A DNA stretch of 64,000 bases, taken from JAAYDK01 sp964543935 (GTDB taxonomy: Bacteria; Spirochaetota; Spirochaetia; Sphaerochaetales; Sphaerochaetaceae). The position numbers and the translations under genes are program-made. This document shows, piece by piece, positions 42,616 through 50,781 of the stretch (its first letter is position 1; every line of letters starts with the position of its first letter). The notes beneath the pieces were generated by a model. The model was not told the DNA's origin, did no database searches, and saw only the letters and a program-made list of their open reading frames with translations. Location: contig CAZJAK010000003.1 of assembly GCA_964543935.1 (NCBI GenBank), positions 12,723-76,722 of the forward strand. The letters run 5' to 3'.

Positions 42616-43824
42616 TCATTCCCAAACAGGGATGCTGAGTTGCGAAAGTATCTTGTCGACAGCCTCTTGGCGCAATTGCGCAGCGGTGTCGAGATAACTG
42701 ACCGGATCGAAATAGAGCGGGGTCTCGCTTGGTGCCACCGGCTCCGGGGTGCTCCATAACGGCGAAAGCTCGTCACTTGCTTCTCCAGACACCTTGCCCT
42801 GAGTCTTAGCAACCCCAGCTAATTGCGCAGCCAAGGCAGACAGCGGTGTGACGCGTGGGTACAACCTCGATTCTGGTACGAAGGCCTTGGGAACCTCAGC
42901 AACAACCGGAATCTCAACGGGTTGTGGTTCAATGACCGGTTGCTCCACTTTTTTTGGAACAGCGGCACTGAGTTTCTCAAGCAACGAAGCCAGGGGCTCA
43001 GTCTTTGGATACAAGGTCGACTTCGCAACGAACGGCTCTACTTCAGGGGCTGCCGGAACCACTTCGGCTACTACCACTGGTTCAGCTACGACCGCAATGG
43101 GTTCAGCCGCCACGATGACTTCACTGACAACCGGTTGGGGAGCCTTCTTGGGAACAGCGGCAGACAATTTGCGTATCAACGAGGCCAGGGGTTCAAGCCG
43201 AGGATACAAGGTGGACTTCGGTACAAAAGCCGCCACGACAGCGACGGTCTCAACCGCGGGAGGAGCGATGATTGGCTCGGCGACTGGGACGCTTTCCACC
43301 ACCGGTGGGGCTGGCGGGACTTCCGCCAAAGCAGGTTGTACTTCAACCACAGGTTGGGCCATAGGCACTTGTGCAACGACTGTGGGCTCTTCGATGACTT
43401 CCGCTTTGGCTATGGGTGTTGCGGGTTCTGCTCCAACGACCGGTTGGGCTGGAGGAGCGACTGTTTCAACTACCGGTGGTTCTGGTTGCACGGGAAGCGG
43501 TTGTTGTGGTTCGACAACGTTGACAGTCGGGACGAAAACGGGTTGGGATACTACTGTCGGTTCAGGTAGTGCTTGTTGGATGATACTCGCTGGAGGTGCC
43601 GGTGGTTGTTTTGTCTCGACTGGCACGGGTGCGCTTGAAATGACAGCTTCTGGAGTCGGGGCGACGGTAGGTTGTTCAGTAACGACAGGCTCTTGGGGAA
43701 CGGCAGCCACTTGGAAACGCGCTGCTAATTGCTCCTTAGGACGGAAATAGATGATTCCAGCGAAGGAGAAGAGTGTCAAGGCGATTGAAATTCCGAGAAA
43801 TATGGGCAATAGCGTTCTTTTCAT
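42616..43824 (-). CDS. Membrane-anchored Pro/Val-rich protein with triplicated motif
   Basis: A 402-residue protein with one N-terminal helix (about 7-27, no lipobox or obvious cleavage site), then about 170 residues of Pro/Val/Ala/Glu-rich low complexity that should be extended and could span the periplasm. Three copies of a motif follow at residues 200-227, 265-292 and 315-342, with core STLYPxxEPLASLxxKLSAAVPKK (third copy diverged). A conserved-looking tail ends LYFDPVSYLDTAAQLRQEA then SIPVWE. The layout resembles TonB or SPOR-type linkers but no known domain was recognised. It follows coaE by 15 bases. Confidence 0.6.
   Translation of the reverse strand: MKRTLLPIFLGISIALTLFSFAGIIYFRPKEQLAARFQVAAVPQEPVVTEQPTVAPTPEAVISSAPVPVETKQPPAPPASIIQQALPEPTVVSQPVFVPTVNVVEPQQPLPVQPEPPVVETVAPPAQPVVGAEPATPIAKAEVIEEPTVVAQVPMAQPVVEVQPALAEVPPAPPVVESVPVAEPIIAPPAVETVAVVAAFVPKSTLYPRLEPLASLIRKLSAAVPKKAPQPVVSEVIVAAEPIAVVAEPVVVAEVVPAAPEVEPFVAKSTLYPKTEPLASLLEKLSAAVPKKVEQPVIEPQPVEIPVVAEVPKAFVPESRLYPRVTPLSALAAQLAGVAKTQGKVSGEASDELSPLWSTPEPVAPSETPLYFDPVSYLDTAAQLRQEAVDKILSQLSIPVWE
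42799..43227 (-). repeat. Three coding repeats of 28 residues
   Basis: Copies at 43144-43227, 42949-43032 and 42799-42882 encode FVxKSTLYPxxEPLASL-type units. Copies 1 and 2 differ at few positions; copy 3 keeps FVPES-LYPR and PLSAL but has lost the SAAVPKK end. The spacers are Pro/Val/Glu-rich. Confidence 0.8.
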
Positions 43825-43839
43825 GCAACAATCCACATC

Positions 43840-44451
43840 CTATTCAGCCGACCCATCGCGACATACACCTATAGTAGCGCACAATGCGCGTACTTGTCGA
43901 TGAATAATTCCCAAGCTACCGCCATTACTCATAACGTACACATCGGGATTTCCATCGACAAGTGCAGGTTTGATATCCTTTTGCGACTGCATCCTGCGGA
44001 TGAACGAACACAAAGTCGAGCCGTCCCGACGGCGGGAACGCAGGTAACGCACTAGCGTGCAGGCATGTACGAAGCATACCACATCGCACAGGACATCCAA
44101 CCGCATGCGGTGCAACAAGGCGGCATTCAGCACTACCGCACAAGCTCCTTGGGAGCGGAACTTCTCTATTTCCTGCAAGCACTTTTGTTTCATCAGCGGG
44201 TGCAAAATGGCTTCAAGATCGGCCAATGAGGAATTGCCGAACACCACCGCTCCCAACCGTTTGCGGTCGATCGATCCATCTGCAGCCACGATGTCTGCTC
44301 CGAAGCGGGCAATAACCTGTGCGGAAGCTTGATCAAGCACCTCATGCCCGAGCGCATCGACATCGATGACCGGGCAACCCAACTCGGCAAAGACCTTGGC
44401 GTATTCGTTCTTGCCTGAACAATAGGGTCCGGTCAAGCCTATGGTTCTCAA
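43840..44451 (-). CDS. coaE: Dephospho-CoA kinase
   Basis: A 203-residue kinase for the last step of coenzyme A synthesis. The N terminus reads RTIGLTGPYCSGKN, followed by VIDVDALGHEVLD (substrate-binding Asp) and RKRLGAVVFGN. The Walker A motif ends in Asn instead of Ser or Thr, and PYC replaces the usual GIG; this may be a lineage trait but is unusual for a P-loop kinase. The rest of the lid (SRRRDGSTLCSFIRRMQSQ) is normal. TTG 44451 overlaps the polA stop as TTGA with GGGGGGA upstream. The start could also be TTG 44466. Confidence 0.87.
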   Translation of the reverse strand: MRTIGLTGPYCSGKNEYAKVFAELGCPVIDVDALGHEVLDQASAQVIARFGADIVAADGSIDRKRLGAVVFGNSSLADLEAILHPLMKQKCLQEIEKFRSQGACAVVLNAALLHRMRLDVLCDVVCFVHACTLVRYLRSRRRDGSTLCSFIRRMQSQKDIKPALVDGNPDVYVMSNGGSLGIIHRQVRALCATIGVCRDGSAE

Positions 44452-47210
44452 TCCAATTCCCCCCAATCATGGCCTACCGCCAGGCCCACCCTGAGGGGAA
44501 CCGACAACTCGACAGCATGTTCCATCTCATGGCGCACAAGCAATTGCATCGCAGCGATATCTTGCTCTGGCACCTCGAAAATCAGTTCATCATGGACTTG
44601 CAACAACATGGTGGAACGTTGGTGCTCCTGGTGCATCCTTCGCGAGACCTTGAGCATGGCCATCTTCATGATGTCGGCAGCGGTCCCTTGGATGACGGTA
44701 TTGACTACGATACGTTGAGCCGCGGCCTTCTCGGTCCGGTTGCGGCTGGTAATCTCAGGTACTTCACGCTCACGCCCGAACAAGGTGGCCACCTTGCCCG
44801 ACTGTTCGGCCTGCGCTTGAACCCGTTGGATGAAGGCTTGCACTCCGTTGAAGCGGGTAAAATAATCGTCGATGAATTTCTGGGCTGCTCTTTGCGGAAT
44901 CTGCAACTCATTGGCCAGCCGGAAAGCCGACATGCCGTACATCACCCCGAAGTTGATCGTCTTGGCCATCCGGCGTTGTTCCGAAGTGACCAAGTCGGGA
45001 TGGATGTCGAACACCAAGGCGGCTGTATGGCGGTGGATGTCCTGTCCGTGCATGAAGGCCTCTTTCAAAGCCTTGTCATCGGCCATGTGGGCCAAGACCA
45101 CCAATTCGATTTGCGAATAGTCTGCCGACAGGAAGACATGGCCGTCACCGGCCGTGAAAGCCGAGCGGATCCGTTTGCCGTCATCACTGCGGATGGGGAT
45201 GTTCTGGAGGTTGGGATTACGGCTGGAAAGCCGTCCGGTGGCCGTCCCGGTCTGAACGAAGGAAGTGTGGACCCGCTTTGTGCGTTTGTCCACCATCAGC
45301 GGCAACGAGTCGATGTAGGTGTTTTTCAACTTGACCAAAGCCCGGTTCTGTAAAATCAGGCGGGGTACTTCGTCGAGGTGGGCTAACTGCTCGAGCGTCT
45401 CGGTGTCGGTGGAGAATCCTGTTTTGTTCTTCTTACCGGCCGGCAAGCCCCGTTGTACGAACAAGACCTCCTGCAGCTGTTTGGTGGAGTTAATGTTGAA
45501 CTCCTTGCCGCACAACCGGTATATCTGCTGCTCGATTGCAGAGACGCGCTCGATCACCTCATGGTCGAATTGGACAAGCTTGGAGACATCCAAAGAGACC
45601 CCTGCCAGTTCCATGTCGGCCAAGATTTTCACCAACGGCATCTCAAGGTCATGGAACAACCGCTCGAAACCCCGACTCTTCAAGGCTTCACCAAAGATCA
45701 AGTGCAACCTCCAGGTGATGTCGGCATCCTCCGCGGCATAACGCACGGCAGCTTCCAAAGGCACATCGGAGAACAGACCGTCTTTGGTGGTGACCACCTC
45801 ATCGAAATGGATTGTCCGGTAACCGTCCAGATGGCGTTGGGCCAAATGGTCGAGATTGTAGGAACCCGAAGCTGCATCGAGCAACCAAGCGGCAATCATG
45901 GTGTCGAACCATGGCTGGATGCCGCAGATGCCCCACCGATACATGATTTTATAATCGTATTTGATGTTCTGGCCGACCAATTTGATCTGTGCATCGACAA
46001 TGCAGTGCTTGAGCAACTCGCGCACTTGATCGGCAGGTAGCACAGATTCACCACCAGCGCGCAACGGGACATACCACGCTTCGAACGGACGGTTGGTAAA
46101 TGAAAACCCAACTGGTTCGGCATTCATCTCGTCAATCCCAGTGGTCTCGAAATCCAACGCCATGCAACCACTTCGGGCCATTTCCTCAAGCAACCGCTCC
46201 AACTCCCCCAGGTCGGTCACCGCGTGGTAGACGCCTTTGCCCGACATCGGTGCATGGTGAGCGGGAGATTCGGCAACCGGTTGCACTGGCGCAGGTACGA
46301 CATCAGTCGGGCCGGACATCTGTTTGACAATGGAGACGAGCGAGCGCGCCTGAGCCCGCTCCATGTAGGGGATGGCTTTATTCCAATCGACCGTCTTGAG
46401 ACTGAAGTCGAGCTGGTCGAATTCCTCGACTGTCAGGACATCGGAGCGAAGCCGGACAAGGTCTTGACTCAGGAAAGCCAAATCGTGCGAAGTACGCAAT
46501 TTTTGAGCTACTCCAGCAGGACATGCATCGATATGCTGGTAGATGTGTTCAAGGCTGCCAAAATCTTGCAATAATTTGACAGCCCCTTTCGGGCCGATAC
46601 CGGCCACGCCCGGGACATTGTCCGAGCTGTCTCCGATCAAGGCCAGATAATCGACAATCAGTTCAGGGGCCACCCCGAATTCTTCCAGAACCTCGGTTGG
46701 GGTGGTCAACCGGTATTCATTCTCACCTTTCTTGGGTGGACGCAGGGCGGACACATGCTCACCGACAAGTTGCAAAAGGTCTTTGTCGCCAGTGACCATC
46801 ACGGTGTCCAAACCTTTTTCGGCTGCTCGGGCGGCCAACGATGCGATTACGTCATCGGCTTCCCAGCCATCCTTGCCCACTTGCGGCACTCCGGCAGCAG
46901 CGAGTGTTTCAAGGATCATGGGCACTTGGGCATGGAGGTCTTCCGGAGCACTCTCCCGGTTGGCTTTATAGTCGGGATACAAGACATGGCGGAAGGTGGG
47001 CGCTGCGGTATCCATCGCCACGGCCAGATGATCGGGAGCATATTGCCGCACCAACATCAGCAAGGTGTTGAAAAACCCGAAAAAAGCCGAGACGTTATGA
47101 CCTTCCTTGTCGCGCAGCGGCCGGTTGATGAAGGCGAAATAGGAGCGGTACACCAAGCTGTAGCCGTCTATGATATAGAGTTTTGGGCGTCTTTCCATAA
47201 CTTCAGGCAT
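44448..47210 (-). CDS. polA: DNA polymerase I
   Basis: A 920-residue polymerase with three domains. The 5'-3' exonuclease (1 to about 290) has YIIDGYSLVYRSYFAF and EADDVIASLA. The 3'-5' exonuclease keeps its catalytic residues (MALDFETTG, and YAAEDADITW), so proofreading should be active, unlike Taq and many spirochaete relatives. The polymerase domain has SADYSQIEL, the fingers helix RRMAKTINFGVMYGMSAF and QVHDELIFEVP. ATG 47210 has AGGAG at six to seven bases. It overlaps the upstream hydrolase gene by eight bases and the coaE start by four. Confidence 0.97.
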   Translation of the reverse strand: MPEVMERRPKLYIIDGYSLVYRSYFAFINRPLRDKEGHNVSAFFGFFNTLLMLVRQYAPDHLAVAMDTAAPTFRHVLYPDYKANRESAPEDLHAQVPMILETLAAAGVPQVGKDGWEADDVIASLAARAAEKGLDTVMVTGDKDLLQLVGEHVSALRPPKKGENEYRLTTPTEVLEEFGVAPELIVDYLALIGDSSDNVPGVAGIGPKGAVKLLQDFGSLEHIYQHIDACPAGVAQKLRTSHDLAFLSQDLVRLRSDVLTVEEFDQLDFSLKTVDWNKAIPYMERAQARSLVSIVKQMSGPTDVVPAPVQPVAESPAHHAPMSGKGVYHAVTDLGELERLLEEMARSGCMALDFETTGIDEMNAEPVGFSFTNRPFEAWYVPLRAGGESVLPADQVRELLKHCIVDAQIKLVGQNIKYDYKIMYRWGICGIQPWFDTMIAAWLLDAASGSYNLDHLAQRHLDGYRTIHFDEVVTTKDGLFSDVPLEAAVRYAAEDADITWRLHLIFGEALKSRGFERLFHDLEMPLVKILADMELAGVSLDVSKLVQFDHEVIERVSAIEQQIYRLCGKEFNINSTKQLQEVLFVQRGLPAGKKNKTGFSTDTETLEQLAHLDEVPRLILQNRALVKLKNTYIDSLPLMVDKRTKRVHTSFVQTGTATGRLSSRNPNLQNIPIRSDDGKRIRSAFTAGDGHVFLSADYSQIELVVLAHMADDKALKEAFMHGQDIHRHTAALVFDIHPDLVTSEQRRMAKTINFGVMYGMSAFRLANELQIPQRAAQKFIDDYFTRFNGVQAFIQRVQAQAEQSGKVATLFGREREVPEITSRNRTEKAAAQRIVVNTVIQGTAADIMKMAMLKVSRRMHQEHQRSTMLLQVHDELIFEVPEQDIAAMQLLVRHEMEHAVELSVPLRVGLAVGHDWGELD

Positions 47211-47988
47211 GGTCGGCTCCTGATTTGTCCTCATCGAACTCGATTGTCATGCCGTCGTAGGCCGGTTCGAACCCCGACGGCAATTCTGCTGCCAAAGCAG
47301 CATGGGAAATCCGGTGGGTCATATGGGTGAAACATACCCGTCGGGCGCCGAGGCGTCTTCCCGCCTCGATGGCCTCGTCGATATTCATGTGGGTCGGGTG
47401 GGGAGCTTTACGCAAAGCATCGATGATGATCGTGTCGACCCCTGCCAGCAACCCATAACCTTCCTGTGATATCGTTTTGCAATCTGTCAAATAGGCGAAC
47501 GATCCGATACGGTATCCATACACGCTGCGACACCCATGTTCCATAGGAACAGGAAGGACATGAAACGGCCCCACCCACACCCCGTCGGCGGTAATGGATT
47601 TCAGAATCAATTGCGGGAGCCCTCCCCGCCAAGGATTCTCACCAACCGCATAGGGAAACCGCTTGGCGATGTCTTCCAACACTTGGGCAGGACCATACAC
47701 AGTCAACGGATGTTGCTCAGAAAACACCCGCAAGTCGTCGATTCCGTTGAGATGGTCGGCATGGTTGTGGGTATAGAACACCGCATCGATGCGCTTGATA
47801 CCGGCCCGGATGGCCTGCAACCTGAATTCGGGACCGGTATCGATCACTACCGAACAATCACCGCTATGGATCCAAGCGGAGGAGCGCATCCGCTTGTCCC
47901 GCGGATCGTCCGAACGACACACCGGGCAATCACACCCGATTTTCGGAACCCCGTGTGAAGTCCCGGTCCCGAGCAATTCGACAATCAT
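47203..47988 (-). CDS. PhnP-like metallo-beta-lactamase-fold phosphodiesterase
   Basis: A 261-residue metal-dependent hydrolase. The zinc motif THNHADHLNG, an upstream GTGTSHGVPKIGCDCPVC segment with a CxCxxC-like pattern seen in PhnP, DTGPEFR, and later LTDCKT, DALRKAPHPTHM and FTHMTH complete the family set. PhnP proteins cleave cyclic phosphodiesters; no phosphonate genes are nearby, so another phosphodiester may be the substrate. It starts directly after the preceding gene and overlaps polA by eight bases. Confidence 0.88.
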   Translation of the reverse strand: MIVELLGTGTSHGVPKIGCDCPVCRSDDPRDKRMRSSAWIHSGDCSVVIDTGPEFRLQAIRAGIKRIDAVFYTHNHADHLNGIDDLRVFSEQHPLTVYGPAQVLEDIAKRFPYAVGENPWRGGLPQLILKSITADGVWVGPFHVLPVPMEHGCRSVYGYRIGSFAYLTDCKTISQEGYGLLAGVDTIIIDALRKAPHPTHMNIDEAIEAGRRLGARRVCFTHMTHRISHAALAAELPSGFEPAYDGMTIEFDEDKSGADHA

Positions 47989-48441
47989 TTAAAGATTCTC
48001 GAGAGCGCCGGAGAACAGACGTTTGATGGCAGCCACTTGACGACGTGAAAAATTTGCCAGAGCAGAATCGGAGAAGGCCTTCTCAAAGCGGGACTTCAAT
48101 CCATTGAGGTCGAGGCCTTGGAAATCGATGCCGTCCCCGAGCGATGTAAGGAAATCGACGGTGGCATCTTTACCTTTGGCTGTCGCTTCCACCAATTTTT
48201 TCTGGAAATCGGCTTCATCCCAACGAGCCATGTATTCTTCTATTTTCGATTTGGGCAGGTCGGCGTCCTCCAGAATCTCCTGAACGACCGATTTCATGGC
48301 TTTCGTATCTTGTTCACCCTGCCAGCTGAATCCGAAAAACTGCATGGAGACAGAGGGTACGAAGAAGTACAGAGCGAAGAACACCACCGCGGCGAAGATG
48401 ACCGCAGTCAATAAAGAACCGAAGAATCCGAATTTCCGCAT
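47989..48441 (-). CDS. Small membrane-anchored protein, function unknown
   Basis: A 150-residue protein with one N-terminal helix (about 7-29, SLLTAVIFAAVVFFALYFF) and a helical, charged soluble part (EEYMARWDEADFQKKLVEATAKG). No motif recognised. GAGGAG lies before ATG 48441. It directly precedes the PhnP-like gene with no gap, so it is cotranscribed with that hydrolase and polA. It may be a periplasmic-facing accessory protein. Confidence 0.6.
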   Translation of the reverse strand: MRKFGFFGSLLTAVIFAAVVFFALYFFVPSVSMQFFGFSWQGEQDTKAMKSVVQEILEDADLPKSKIEEYMARWDEADFQKKLVEATAKGKDATVDFLTSLGDGIDFQGLDLNGLKSRFEKAFSDSALANFSRRQVAAIKRLFSGALENL

Positions 48442-48503
48442 GGTTTAGGCTCCTCTACAATTCGAGAGACATTCTACCATAGCCAGGAATTTACCGCCAC
48501 CGG

Positions 48504-49148
48504 TCACCAGAACATGCTGACGAGCGCGAAGCCCAGTTTGCCTTGGCTCCATTGGGGAGCCAGCGCCGCTTGATTGAACCTGGCGATTGAGAAATCGGCT
48601 GACGGGACCTGATACATGGCGCTGAAAATGAAGTGGGCGATCCTGAGATCAAATTTGAAGCGGTAATCGAAGGTGATGTTCCGCATGAATGTGGTGCGGT
48701 CCTCAGTACTGAAAATATTGTGGGGCCGCCCCATCCAAAAGTAAGGGACGTAACCGGTGGCGACATCGATGCCCATCGGGAAGGCCAAGGCGAATCCCAA
48801 CCGGGTATAGGATGCAACCTCTGTGGAGAAACCGATGGCGAGGGCGCCAAAGAGTTTTTGGGCGATATCATCCTCGTAGACCGGCTTGCCCTCTTCGGTC
48901 ACATCCTTGATGTTGCCTTGGCGCAGGAACAAGTGCCCGTCCAATTCCAGCTTTTGAAGGCGCACACGCGCTTCATATCCATTCAGGTAATTGCGGGTAT
49001 CAATCCATGTCGCATATCTGGTCTCGGGCGAAAACGGATCGGCCTGGAACTGGATGAACGGTCCCACTCCGAAATCCATGGCATCGCCGGCAAGGGGAAG
49101 CGCAATGAGAAGAAGTATGACTAGGAAGGTTGCAGCACGGAATCCCAT
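48504..49148 (-). CDS. Small outer-membrane-like protein (third of tandem set)
   Basis: A 214-residue protein with a signal peptide (FLVILLLIALPLAGDAM) and a beta-rich body. The first segment after cleavage (MDFGVGPFIQFQADPFSPETRYATW) and the end (LAPQWSQGKLGFALVSMFW) closely parallel those of the next gene upstream (FDFGIGATAQF... and LAPQFDYGKLGASVTFILF), so the two are paralogues. The terminal aromatic residue and alternating strands fit an outer-membrane barrel. AGGGA precedes ATG 49148. A hairpin at 49169-49195 separates it from the upstream gene. Confidence 0.68.
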   Translation of the reverse strand: MGFRAATFLVILLLIALPLAGDAMDFGVGPFIQFQADPFSPETRYATWIDTRNYLNGYEARVRLQKLELDGHLFLRQGNIKDVTEEGKPVYEDDIAQKLFGALAIGFSTEVASYTRLGFALAFPMGIDVATGYVPYFWMGRPHNIFSTEDRTTFMRNITFDYRFKFDLRIAHFIFSAMYQVPSADFSIARFNQAALAPQWSQGKLGFALVSMFW

Positions 49149-49168
49149 GATTTTCCCTGTCGAACGAA

Positions 49169-49195
49169 CGGCCCCGTTTTTTCAGAACGGGGCCG
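49169..49195 (-). terminator. Hairpin between two outer-membrane-like genes
   Basis: CGGCCCCGTT (49169-49178) and AACGGGGCCG (49186-49195) form a perfect ten-base stem with a seven-base loop. On the minus strand no U-run follows (TTCGTTCGAC), so it may be a transcript stabiliser or a partial terminator that lowers expression of the downstream paralogue. Confidence 0.5.
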
Positions 49196-49215
49196 CATGT
49201 CGAGATTGTCAGCTC

Positions 49216-49833
49216 CTAGAACAGGATGAATGTCACTGAAGCGCCCAGCTTGCCGTAGTCGAACTGCGGGGCGAGCTTGGTCGTGTCCATGTTAGCAAAA
49301 GTGAAGCCATCGGAATCGACCGTATAGTTCACACCAACCATGAGGTTGCCCAACTTGAGATCGACAGTGGCCCGGTAGGTCATCGGGGCGTTCATGAAGG
49401 CATCCTCGAAATCGGTGGTGGCGGTCAACTCGCCATTAGGTCCATAGATGCTGGCGTTGCCCTGATCGTCGATGAGGGCGTACACCCGCGGTCCCATGCC
49501 AAGGCCGACGCGGACCAGTCCGAGCAGGTCGAGCGAGATACCACCGGTGATCAATCCGGAAATCCCATGATACGTGGTGGAATCGACGGTTTCCTGGGAA
49601 TACAGGCCAGCGATGTCCAACTCGGCGAACATGATCCTGGTGCGGATATCGGCACCGAAACCATAGTTCTCGATATTGGCCAACTGCGCCCAATCGAATT
49701 CGGCAGTTTCATACGGGTTGAAGCTGGGGACGAATTGAGCTGTCGCTCCGATTCCGAAATCGAAGAAACCGGCAAACAAGGCAGCCGGCACCATTGCCAA
49801 AACCAGTAAGGCAACCAGAAGTCTCTTTTTCAT
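49216..49833 (-). CDS. Small outer-membrane-like protein (second of tandem set)
   Basis: A 205-residue exported protein: signal peptide KKRLLVALLVLAMVPAALFA, then a body of alternating strands ending in LGASVTFILF, with a C-terminal Phe as in outer-membrane barrels. It is a paralogue of the 214-residue protein downstream, sharing FGIGATAQF and LAPQxxxGKLG features. AAGGAG lies upstream of ATG 49833, and a hairpin (49850-49866) sits directly before that site. No family can be named; a spirochaete surface or porin-like protein is a guess. Confidence 0.68.
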   Translation of the reverse strand: MKKRLLVALLVLAMVPAALFAGFFDFGIGATAQFVPSFNPYETAEFDWAQLANIENYGFGADIRTRIMFAELDIAGLYSQETVDSTTYHGISGLITGGISLDLLGLVRVGLGMGPRVYALIDDQGNASIYGPNGELTATTDFEDAFMNAPMTYRATVDLKLGNLMVGVNYTVDSDGFTFANMDTTKLAPQFDYGKLGASVTFILF

Positions 49834-49849
49834 AACACCCTCTCTCCTT

Positions 49850-49866
49850 GGGGAAGCAGCTTCCCC
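49850..49866 (-). other. Hairpin adjoining the ribosome-binding site
   Basis: GGGGAAGC and GCTTCCCC are separated by one base (a tight stem-loop). On the minus strand it abuts the AAGGAG of the 49833 gene, so it sits in the 5' leader. It could stabilise the message, end transcription from the upstream gene, or affect translation. Confidence 0.5.
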
Positions 49867-49924
49867 TTAATCTCATTATCATTCTTCATGGCTGAAGGCG
49901 AACAACCTCGTACCATGAGACATC

Positions 49925-50542
49925 CTAAAACAAAGCCAACCGCAACACAACTCCTAAGTGGGCAGGACCGTTTGGTTGGAACAACTTGGCCCAGCCACCT
50001 TTGGAATTCAATCCTGTGAAGTCGGCCTGTGATTCCCAATAATAGGCGAATCCCAAGTTGGCTTTCCCGAACAAGAAATCCACAGCGGCCCTGAAGTGGA
50101 TTGGCGACTCGTTCACCACTTGGGTGAAATCTGTTTCCGACACCAACCGCCCATTCACCTTGGACTCCCCCGTTTCGGGAAATTCAAAATCGGTATGCAA
50201 TCCAGCTCCGAATCCCAAATAGGCGAAGTCGGTGACGATCGGGAAACTCACTCCGGCCGAGGACAACAACGCAAGGCCGTTCGAGGAATCATCACCGGGT
50301 ATCGCCAAAGCCGTCACATTGAACAAAGCCAGCCGCATGCCGACCTCGACGCCCAACAACCAATTGCCACCCGATACCATGTCCTCGAAAAACTCATCGG
50401 CTGTATCAAGCGAACTACCTGCATACACCCCAGAGAATCCGAGGTCCAACTCGAATAAATCCCGTGCGACCACCGGTCCTGCACACATGATGAAGAGCAA
50501 TGCGATCGCACAAAGTTTCTTACAAGCACCAGTACCGAACAT
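49925..50542 (-). CDS. Small outer-membrane-like protein (first of tandem set)
   Basis: A 205-residue exported protein with signal peptide (KLCAIALLFIMCAGPVVA) and a beta-rich body ending GVVLRLALF. It has the same length and overall pattern as the next gene (FELDLGFSGVY early; PIHFRAAVDFLFGKANLGFAYY matching PMTYRATVDLKLGNLMVGVNY), so the three adjacent genes probably arose by duplication. GGAG lies seven bases before ATG 50542. A promoter with TTGCGA and TATGAA lies upstream. Confidence 0.65.
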   Translation of the reverse strand: MFGTGACKKLCAIALLFIMCAGPVVARDLFELDLGFSGVYAGSSLDTADEFFEDMVSGGNWLLGVEVGMRLALFNVTALAIPGDDSSNGLALLSSAGVSFPIVTDFAYLGFGAGLHTDFEFPETGESKVNGRLVSETDFTQVVNESPIHFRAAVDFLFGKANLGFAYYWESQADFTGLNSKGGWAKLFQPNGPAHLGVVLRLALF

Positions 50543-50781
50543 CTATCCACTCCAAAAACTTATTTCATACCAATATGATTTATGTATCGCAAGTATAACA
50601 GCAGTCAAGACAATATGGATACATATTTCCCATCATTTTTCAGATAAATGGCCAAAATTCAATGATTCCAACCATATCGATTGTTTTTTACACTAGGCGT
50701 ACAATCCGTCATGAATTTTCAGGATAAAGATTTGTAAAAATTAGCTTTATACTTGCAACATCCATACTGGAAGGCATGGCA
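50543..50781. promoter_or_regulatory. AT-rich intergenic region with promoter for the OMP-like genes
   Basis: No gene is visible. On the minus strand TTGCGA (50587-50592), 17 bases, TATGAA (50564-50569) would start a transcript with a short leader for the gene at 50542. The part next to nadE (50620-50781) is markedly AT-rich and contains no clear terminator for nadE. Confidence 0.45.

Noticed and set aside
42848..43750. 300-residue plus-strand ORF rich in Thr, Gly and Ala
   Set aside because: It is the antisense of the Pro/Val-rich gene; its composition is the mirror of Pro/Val/Ala codons, and it has no ribosome-binding site.
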